Of a stretch of 14,849 bases of DNA, positions 1 through 4,357 are shown one piece after another (the stretch's first letter is position 1; every line of letters starts with the position of its first letter). Source of the DNA: CBDUVZ01 sp965370805 (GTDB taxonomy: Bacteria > Hydrothermota > Tepidihabitantia > Tepidihabitantales > Tepidihabitantaceae). The notes beneath the pieces are model-generated. The model made no database searches and had not been told where the DNA came from. It worked only from the letters and a program-made list of their open reading frames with translations. The stretch covers positions 1 to 14,849 of the forward strand of contig CBDUVZ010000076.1 of assembly GCA_965370805.1 (NCBI GenBank), read 5' to 3'. Position numbers and translations under genes: made by a program.

Positions 1-527
1 CATGGGTTTCAGACCACCGTTAGAGGCTACCGCCCGCTTTGTTGCACTTCGACGTTGAATGTGGGGAAACCCGGGGGGGGTAAGGGGACGCAATACTTAT
101 CTTTCCCTGTTTCGATTCCTCGGGCCTCGCATCGGGTCTGGTTTCTGCCGTTTGAGAGGCCTTTTCTACTTCCGCTTCAGTACTTCGATGAGGGCTGCGC
201 TGTCAGGGGGGGGGCTGCCGGTGCGGCTATGGCTGCGGATGGCGTTCATTTCCACGTCGGTTGACTTCCGGCCAGGATAGTCCTGCCTGCCTTGCCTCCG
301 GGAAGGACTGCCCGGCAAAGGTCGGATATCAGTAGTCAGGTTATGGCCCCATAGCTACCTTCCAATGTGTTTACTACAGTAAACACATTGCCGCTGGAAT
401 GTTTACTTGTCAACTCTGCCTCTACGTGACGTGACAGCGTGTTCGGGATGGCGGTGGACGCCAGGCAGGGGGTTGGCCGGCAGGGCCTTTTCCGGTTGTG
501 GTCGGGCCGCGTGTCGCCGGGTCGCTT
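1..527. other. Region without a supportable gene
   Basis: I see no protein gene with convincing family motifs in either strand here. The two overlapping + frames at 55-264 and 59-280 resemble no family I know. The stretch contains G runs of 8 (73-80) and 9 (206-214) bases and an AT-rich perfect palindrome at 363-390. A minus-strand frame ending at 166 is discussed in the findings. An ATG on the minus strand at 3-1 could begin a gene leaving the window, but one codon is no evidence. Confidence 0.5.
363..390. promoter_or_regulatory. Perfect 13-bp inverted repeat, candidate operator
   Basis: The left arm CAATGTGTTTACT (363-375) and right arm AGTAAACACATTG (378-390) are exact reverse complements separated by AC. 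It is AT-rich inside GC-rich DNA. A third, imperfect half-site, GAATGTTTACT, follows at 397-407, and on the minus strand a TTGACA hexamer lies at 413-408. There is no T tract on either side, so a repressor or activator site is more likely than a terminator. The regulator and the regulated gene cannot be named from this window. Confidence 0.55.
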
Positions 528-1052
528 CTACCCGGAGGTTCCCGCTGTTTTGTACAGGTAGACCCTGGCCTGGTCGTTTTCGGCGAGGGGCATGAGGTCG
601 AAGAACGGGAAGCGGTAGGAGACAACGCGGGCGTCGGGTTTGAGTTCCCGGTTGAACTTGGCCGTGAGCTTCCGGATGGCTTCCGGCGCGAGGTAGCAGG
701 CGACGATGTCGGCTTCGGACAGGTCAAGGTCGAAGAAGCTGCCGCGCCTGATTTCCACGCGGCCGCGGACCCGGTAGCAGGTGATGAGGACCTGGCCGAG
801 GAGCCAGCGCAAAGGGTTGATTTCGATGCCGACCGCGTGAGCACCGAAGTCGCGCGCGGCCATGATGAGCAGCCGGCCGTCGCCGGACCCGAGGTCGTAG
901 ACCGTGGTGCCGGGTCTGGCCCCGGCCATGGTCAGCATGATGCGGGCGGTTTCACGCGGGGTCGGGGCGTAGCATACGTCCGGGCCGTAGAGCCAGGCCG
1001 CGACCAGCAGGATGATAAGCAGGCCGGTGGAGATGAACAGGAGCAGGTGCAC
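528..1052 (-). CDS. Membrane-anchored class I SAM-dependent methyltransferase (FAM173-like)
   Basis: The 174-residue product starts with a hydrophobic segment (about residues 3-22), which should anchor it in the inner membrane with the catalytic domain in the cytoplasm. Then comes a Rossmann-type SAM-binding domain: motif I VYDLGSGDGR at 51-60 and a post-I strand ending in an acidic residue (VGIEINP, 74-80). The entry sequence APTPRE at 29-34 and the late KPDARVVSYRFPF resemble bacterial relatives of the FAM173/ATPSCKMT lysine methyltransferases; the family link is from memory and the substrate is unknown. The start is GTG at 1052 with no good ribosome binding site. It lies 14 bp behind the small ORF at 1067-1216 on the same strand and is probably cotranscribed with it. 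Confidence 0.75.
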   Translation of the reverse strand: MHLLLFISTGLLIILLVAAWLYGPDVCYAPTPRETARIMLTMAGARPGTTVYDLGSGDGRLLIMAARDFGAHAVGIEINPLRWLLGQVLITCYRVRGRVEIRRGSFFDLDLSEADIVACYLAPEAIRKLTAKFNRELKPDARVVSYRFPFFDLMPLAENDQARVYLYKTAGTSG

Positions 1053-1087
1053 GGTTTCCGGCCCGGTTATTCGAGCAGGAGCAGGTG
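1038..1087. repeat. 12-bp direct repeat at a gene junction
   Basis: CAGGAGCAGGTG occurs at 1038-1049 and again at 1076-1087, 38 bp apart. On the minus strand the copies encode the last residues of the small ORF (HLLL) and the first residues after the methyltransferase start (again HLLL). The copies sit at the 3' end of one gene and the 5' end of the next, which could mark a past deletion or duplication. Confidence 0.6.
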
Positions 1088-1216
1088 GACGAAGCGCGGG
1101 TCGTCGTCTTCGCTGGTGACGATGTCGGCGGCGGGAATCAGTTTCGCTTCGGCCGCGCCCGCGGCCAGGGCGATGGCCTGATACTTCCTGAACTGGTCGG
1201 CTTCCGTTGTGCTCAT
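1067..1216 (-). CDS. Small protein resembling the N-terminus of DUF2284 proteins
   Basis: This is a 49-residue frame from ATG at 1216 to TAA at 1069-1067. The stretch from QFRKYQAIALAAGAAEAKLI to ADIV resembles the start of DUF2284 putative metal-binding proteins, which normally continue into a cysteine-rich region with a CPP motif. Here the frame ends after DPRFVHLLLLE with no cysteines, so it is probably a truncated remnant, or else a short protein of its own. The frame stays open upstream to 1336, but a strong promoter (TTGACA at 1254-1249, TATGCT at 1232-1227) places transcription just before the ATG at 1216, which argues for that start. The methyltransferase gene follows 14 bp downstream. 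The family assignment is from memory of the motif pattern, not a search. Confidence 0.5.
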   Translation of the reverse strand: MSTTEADQFRKYQAIALAAGAAEAKLIPAADIVTSEDDDPRFVHLLLLE

Positions 1217-1226
1217 GACAGCGCTG

Positions 1227-1254
1227 AGCATAGCCGGCAGAGCCGGGCTGTCAA
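1227..1254 (-). promoter_or_regulatory. Sigma-70-type promoter for the minus-strand pair
   Basis: On the minus strand a -35 TTGACA (1254-1249) and a -10 TATGCT (1232-1227) are separated by 16 bp. Only 10 bases lie between the -10 and the ATG at 1216, so the predicted transcript has a leader of about 3-4 bases and no Shine-Dalgarno site. This promoter should serve the DUF2284-like ORF and the methyltransferase. Confidence 0.6.
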
Positions 1255-1444
1255 CGGGCCGGGCATGACCGAGGGTGAAGTGCGCCGGCCGGCGGGGGCT
1301 GGTGTTAGGTTGCCTGGAGGATTGACCTGGCAGCACGTCCGGGGACCATTCGGTTTTGCTCGGGGTCGGCCGTCTGTTTCCGGGGGCGCGAGGCGCGGCT
1401 GGCTGACCGCTATCCGCTGACCACCATCCACCATTACTGACGGC

Positions 1445-1472
1445 TTGACCGCTGTTGCTGTCCTGTTATGCT
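1445..1472 (+). promoter_or_regulatory. Sigma-70-type promoter giving a leaderless response regulator mRNA
   Basis: TTGACC (1445-1450) and TATGCT (1467-1472) are separated by 16 bp. The ATG of the receiver gene at 1478 begins 6 bp after the -10, exactly where transcription should start. No Shine-Dalgarno sequence precedes this ATG, which fits a leaderless message. The architecture and -10 hexamer match those of the divergent promoter at 1254-1227. Confidence 0.6.
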
Positions 1473-1477
1473 GATGT

Positions 1478-1855
1478 ATGAATCAGCAGAAGCATATCCT
1501 GGTGGTCGACGACGACCTGGCAACGCGGTTCCTGCTCAAGCAGATGCTGGAGGACGCGGGGTACAGGGTCAGCCTTGCCGAGGAGGGCCAGTCCGCGATG
1601 CAGGCCGCCTGGTCCGAGAAGCCGGACCTGGTTGTTACCGACATGGACATGCCGGTGTTCGACGGGAAGAAGGCGATGGCGATGTTCAGCAGCGACGAGA
1701 CGCTGAACGTGCCGGTCGTCGTTGTGTCGGGTACGGTTGAGCCGATGAACATTGCGAGCGTGCTTGACGCCGGCGCGGCCGCGTTTTTCCCCAAGCCGGT
1801 TGACCGGCAGAAGTTCCTGGCCGCGGTCGCCGAGTTGCTGTCCGCGTCGGGGTAG
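1478..1855 (+). CDS. Stand-alone response regulator receiver protein (CheY-like)
   Basis: The 125-residue protein is a single receiver domain with no output domain. The acidic pocket is D11-D13 (VVDDD), the phosphoacceptor is D55 (VTDMDMP), the switch Ser is S84 (VVVSGT) and the conserved lysine is K106 in FPKP. All residues needed for phosphotransfer are therefore present. It probably works by protein-protein interaction in a phosphorelay, chemotaxis-like or regulatory circuit; no histidine kinase lies in the window, so its partner is unknown. It is transcribed away from the methyltransferase pair and towards the dcw operon. The start at 1478 is supported by the promoter position and by MNQQKHILVVDDD being a normal receiver N-terminus. 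Confidence 0.9.
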   Translation: MNQQKHILVVDDDLATRFLLKQMLEDAGYRVSLAEEGQSAMQAAWSEKPDLVVTDMDMPVFDGKKAMAMFSSDETLNVPVVVVSGTVEPMNIASVLDAGAAAFFPKPVDRQKFLAAVAELLSASG

Positions 1856-1941
1856 CGTAGCGTCCGGGAACCGGTCGAGCGTCGGGTCGGAACGGCCGGC
1901 GGCGGATTGAAGCCGGAACCGGGAAAGGAGAAGGTCGAGCA

Positions 1942-2067
1942 ATGAGGCTGAAGGAGATGGTGACCGGGAATGCGCTGGGCTGTCTGTTGCTGGTCGTTAC
2001 GGTCGCGGTCATTGCCCTGCTGGTCATGGTCCTTGTTTCCTGGCTGAGGTGGGTTCGGGTTCTGTAG
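1942..2067 (+). CDS. 41-residue single-pass membrane protein, unassigned
   Basis: This short frame runs from ATG at 1942 to TAG at 2065-2067. It has a short charged N-terminus (MRLKEMVTGN), one hydrophobic segment of about 23 residues (11-33), and a basic, Trp-containing tail (SWLRWVRVL). A purine-rich AAAGGAG lies at 1924-1930, 11 bases before the ATG, a rather long but usable spacing. It is 86 bp behind the receiver gene and could share its transcript. I recognise no family. The combination of binding site, membrane-helix pattern and clean stop makes it better than random, but no homology is available to me. Confidence 0.5.
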   Translation: MRLKEMVTGNALGCLLLVVTVAVIALLVMVLVSWLRWVRVL

Positions 2068-2322
2068 CCTGCGGCAATTCGCGTTTCACGGGCCGGAGAC
2101 CGGCTTTCTGTCTGGAAGAGCCCCGGATGCCGCCGTGACAGGTGATTCGGCCGGTGGGGATTCGTGGGGCAGACCGGGAAGGACGATTCGTTCGCGCCAG
2201 GGCCAAGAAACAGAGGAAATCGCCGCGCCGGAGGGGTACGGAAGTTCTGCTCTGTCTGCAAGTGAATCCAAGCTAGCAGGTTAGGCCGATTGTCGGGTTC
2301 GTTCAGAGGGTGAAGGTTTTGC
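2068..2322. other. Intergenic region between the small membrane ORF and the mraZ promoter
   Basis: No gene is evident in these 255 bases. The only structure I can point to is a short GC hairpin at 2092-2107 just after the small membrane ORF. A minus-strand frame covering 2271-2086 has no recognisable motif and is not called. Confidence 0.5.
2092..2107 (+). terminator. Weak candidate Rho-independent terminator
   Basis: GCCGG (2092-2096), loop AGA, CCGGC (2100-2104) then TTT form a 5-bp GC stem followed by a very short T run. It lies 24 bases after the stop of the small membrane ORF, where the receiver transcript could end before the dcw promoter. The short stem and T run make it a weak call. 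Confidence 0.3.
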
Positions 2323-2351
2323 TTGACAGTGGGGTAGGGTGGGGCTATAGT
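2323..2351 (+). promoter_or_regulatory. dcw operon promoter (sigma-70 type)
   Basis: A perfect -35 TTGACA (2323-2328) and a near-consensus -10 TATAGT (2346-2351) are separated by exactly 17 bp. Transcription should start around 2358, giving a leader of about 23 bases before the GTG of mraZ at 2381. This is the only strong promoter I see for the tightly packed operon downstream. Confidence 0.8.
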
Positions 2352-2386
2352 TCAGCCACATAACATAAGAGTGGTGAAAAGTGGCG
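2329..2386 (+). promoter_or_regulatory. Tandem MraZ-type operator boxes
   Basis: Two pairs of GTGG boxes occur, each with a 10-bp period: GTGGGG at 2329-2334 and 2339-2344, and GTGGTG at 2371-2376 with GTGGCG at 2381-2386. The first pair sits between -35 and -10 and reads TGGGG-N5-TGGGG, which fits the TGGGN repeats with 5-base spacing known for E. coli MraZ. The second pair covers the leader and the mraZ start codon. Binding would block both polymerase and translation initiation, so autorepression by MraZ is the natural inference. Confidence 0.65.
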
Positions 2387-2896
2387 AACTTCCTTGGTCA
2401 GTATAGACATTCTGTCGATAGCAAAGGCAGGGTTGCGGTTCCTAACTCGTTCAGAAGGAGGCTTTCTCCCGATTCGGAGAGAAGGTTCGTCCTTCTACGA
2501 GGTCGTGACAGTACTATCGAAGTCCACCCCCTGTCCGAATGGAACGAGTTTGTGAACCGCACCCTGCTCAAATTGCCGCTCTACCAGCCGGCCGCGCTGA
2601 GAACCCGGCGCTACCGTTTCGCGAGCGCAACCGAAGTCGCGATGGATGCTCAGGGGCGTATTCTCCTGCCCAGGCACTTGCGCAAGGAGGCCGGGATTGC
2701 GAACGAAGCGGTGCTGGCCGGAGTCGGTGAGTACTTCGAAATCTGGGAGCCGGGCCGGTATGACCAGTTCCTCGCCGAGGCCGGGCAGAGTCATGATACC
2801 GACCTGGCCGAACTGGAGCGAACCGGATGGGGGGTAGTACCGGAGGATGAAGGTTCAACCGGCGGCGGTGTTTCACCGGCCGGTGATGGTCGATGA
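2381..2896 (+). CDS. mraZ: MraZ transcriptional regulator
   Basis: MraZ is a DNA-binding protein of the AbrB/SpoVT swapped-hairpin type that forms a ring-shaped oligomer and represses its own dcw operon. The N-terminus FLGQYRHSVDSKGRVAVP is characteristic. Two repeats carry the signature at residues 13-21 (DSKGRVAVP) and 89-97 (DAQGRILLP). At 171 residues it is longer than the usual 140-155; the extra C-terminal tail from about residue 150 is Gly/Ser/Glu-rich and encoded over the start of rsmH. The start is GTG at 2381, with only a weak ribosome binding site (AAGAGTGG). The first 150 or so bases look less GC-rich than the rest of the operon. Confidence 0.95.
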   Translation: MANFLGQYRHSVDSKGRVAVPNSFRRRLSPDSERRFVLLRGRDSTIEVHPLSEWNEFVNRTLLKLPLYQPAALRTRRYRFASATEVAMDAQGRILLPRHLRKEAGIANEAVLAGVGEYFEIWEPGRYDQFLAEAGQSHDTDLAELERTGWGVVPEDEGSTGGGVSPAGDGR

Positions 2897-3776
2897 GGTA
2901 CTGGAGTATCTGCGACCAGGCACCGGAACGGTCATTGACGCGACGGTCGGCGGGGGCGGTCACGCCCTCGCGATTGCGGAATTTCTCGGTCAGGGTCGGC
3001 TTCTCGGCATAGATACCGACCCCGAGGCAATAGCCTCGGCCCGAAGGCAACTGGTTAATCACGACAATGTGGAGCTTGTTCATGCGAATTATGTTGACAT
3101 GGAGCTAATTGCCCGCAGGAAAGGGCTTATGCCGGTCACCGGCGTCCTGATGGACCTGGGGGTGTCCCTGCATCAGCTCACCGTTTCGGCGCGTGGCTTC
3201 GGCTTTGATACCGACGGGCCGATTGACATGCGCTTCGACCAGTCCGCATCTCAGCCTCCAGCGCTCATCCTGATGCGCCGGGCGACCCGGCGGCAGATTT
3301 TGTCCTGGCTACGGGGTTACGGTCAGGAGCCGTTTGCCGCGAGGATTGCCCGGCGCATCGATGAGCGCAAAGGAGAGATCAGGACGACCCGGCAACTGGC
3401 CGAGGTCGTGAGAAGGGCGGTTCCCGCGCGGAAGGCGCGCAGGACCCTGGCCCGGGTCTTCCAGTCGTTGCGGATTGCGACCAACCGGGAACTGGATAAC
3501 GTCAAAGCCGGACTCGAAGCGGCGCTCGACGTGCTGGCACCGGGCGGCAGACTGGTGGTGATTGCCTACCACTCCCTTGAGGACCGCCTGGCAAAGCTGG
3601 CTCTGCGTGAAGCGAAGCAGCAGGGCCGGGTGAGGGTATTGACCGCACGACCTTTGAGACCCGGGGATGAGGAAGTCCGGAAGAACGGCGCGGCAAGGAG
3701 CGCAAGGTTCCGTGCGGCCGTTGTTGTCGCCCGGGAGTCGAACGGAGTCGCGGGACCGCGACGGGAACGGGCGTGA
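2847..3776 (+). CDS. rsmH: 16S rRNA (cytosine-1402-N4)-methyltransferase RsmH
   Basis: RsmH (MraW) methylates N4 of C1402 in 16S rRNA using SAM. The SAM loop DATVGGGGHA is at residues 31-40, followed by GIDTDP (54-59). The family-specific stretches MDLGVSLHQLT, RGFGFDTDGPIDMRF, VFQSLRI and AYHSLEDR are all present. Length (309) is typical. The frame from ATG 2847 overlaps mraZ by 50 bp, but GGAGG at 2842-2846 touches that ATG and cannot serve it well. GTG at 2868 would give MFHRPVMVDEV, closer to the usual family start, with GAAGG at 2849-2853 as a possible site. Either way translation is coupled to mraZ. Confidence 0.95.
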   Translation: MKVQPAAVFHRPVMVDEVLEYLRPGTGTVIDATVGGGGHALAIAEFLGQGRLLGIDTDPEAIASARRQLVNHDNVELVHANYVDMELIARRKGLMPVTGVLMDLGVSLHQLTVSARGFGFDTDGPIDMRFDQSASQPPALILMRRATRRQILSWLRGYGQEPFAARIARRIDERKGEIRTTRQLAEVVRRAVPARKARRTLARVFQSLRIATNRELDNVKAGLEAALDVLAPGGRLVVIAYHSLEDRLAKLALREAKQQGRVRVLTARPLRPGDEEVRKNGAARSARFRAAVVVARESNGVAGPRRERA

Positions 3777-4108
3777 GAACGCTCAGGCGGATCGGGCTGG
3801 TTGTGTTCCTCTGCGGGGTGGCGCTGGGATACCTGTACCAGCACAACCGGAGCCTGAGGATAGCGAGGAAGCTGAACGACCTGGAGATCGAAAGGCGACT
3901 GCTGGGTGAAGAGCTGGCCGGGGCGCGGGTGGATGCCGAGAGGCTTTCCAGTTTCGCCCGACTGGAATCGTTGTGGGTGGCAGCCGGGAGGCCGTGCGCG
4001 CCGTCACCAGAGCCCGTCGCAGTGGCGTGCAAGCCGGATAGCCTGCCGGATGTTCCTGAGAGAGAAGCAATGCCGGTCGTCGTTGCCGACCGGGAAAGAG
4101 GTGGCTAG
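3773..4108 (+). CDS. ftsL: FtsL-like divisome protein
   Basis: The 111-residue product has a short basic cytoplasmic N-terminus (MRTLRR), one membrane helix (about 7-22) and then a charged helical stretch (about 24-65) suited to a coiled coil. This is the topology of FtsL, which pairs with FtsB and activates septal FtsW/FtsI. Sequence conservation in FtsL is very low, so the call rests on topology, size and position between rsmH and the PBP. A Pro-rich tail follows residue 72. The GTG start at 3773 overlaps the rsmH stop (GTGA), so it is translationally coupled. The late region carries two cysteines, at least one in the predicted periplasmic tail. Confidence 0.75.
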   Translation: MRTLRRIGLVVFLCGVALGYLYQHNRSLRIARKLNDLEIERRLLGEELAGARVDAERLSSFARLESLWVAAGRPCAPSPEPVAVACKPDSLPDVPEREAMPVVVADRERGG

Positions 4109-4315
4109 TGAAACATCAGCTTGGCGTTCTGCGCTCGGGCGACCCTGGTGTCAGGATTACACCGGGCGCTTTCGTCGCTTTTCCGTTTGAGCCCGGACCG
4201 ATCAGGGCCCGGTTCCGCTCGATGCGACCCGGGGAGACGGGTGAGTCGGTTCCGGCCGGCGAGCAGGCGGTCACTGCCGGCTCGGGCAGCGTCCCGGAGA
4301 GAAGCGGTGGCTAGT
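4100..4315. repeat. 10-bp direct repeat flanking the spacer ORF
   Basis: GGTGGCTAGT occurs at 4100-4109 and 4306-4315, 206 bp apart. Each copy contains the TAG stop of an ORF: ftsL for the first, the small spacer ORF for the second. The copies therefore bracket the spacer ORF. Confidence 0.6.
4108..4314 (+). CDS. Small hypothetical ORF between ftsL and the PBP gene
   Basis: The frame encodes 68 residues from a GTG that overlaps the ftsL stop by one base (TAGTG). Codon choice is GC-rich and similar to the neighbours, but the product (Gly/Pro/Arg-rich, with FVAFPFEPGPIRARF in the middle) has no membrane helix or motif that I recognise. It is followed by 43 bases before the proposed PBP start. 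It may be a translated linker keeping ribosomes moving between ftsL and ftsI, or simply noncoding spacer. Overlapping frames in other phases are equally open, which lowers confidence. Confidence 0.35.
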   Translation: MKHQLGVLRSGDPGVRITPGAFVAFPFEPGPIRARFRSMRPGETGESVPAGEQAVTAGSGSVPERSGG

Positions 4316-4344
4316 ATTGAATGACGGGTGCTGCCGTCCGGACC

Positions 4345-4349
4345 AGGAG
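4345..4349 (+). promoter_or_regulatory. Ribosome binding site that selects TTG 4358 for the PBP
   Basis: AGGAG at 4345-4349 is 8 bases ahead of an in-frame TTG at 4358. It is too close to GTG 4349 and lies downstream of GTG 4328, so it favours the TTG start. Confidence 0.6.
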
Positions 4350-4357
4350 TGCCCGGG

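Noticed and set aside
55..280. Two overlapping + strand ORFs of 69 and 73 codons
   Set aside because: Neither has a ribosome binding site, family motif or coherent codon pattern, and they overlap in different frames across a G run.
363..390. The palindrome read as a Rho-independent terminator for the methyltransferase
   Set aside because: The stem is AT-rich and no T tract follows on either strand; an operator fits better.
498..1181. A 227-residue + strand ORF over the methyltransferase gene
   Set aside because: It is the antisense shadow of a minus-strand gene with clear SAM motifs; its Gly/Asp/Val-rich product matches no family.
2086..2271. A 61-codon minus-strand ORF in the mraZ upstream region
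   Set aside because: It has no recognisable motif and no ribosome binding site; it lies in intergenic DNA before a strong + promoter.
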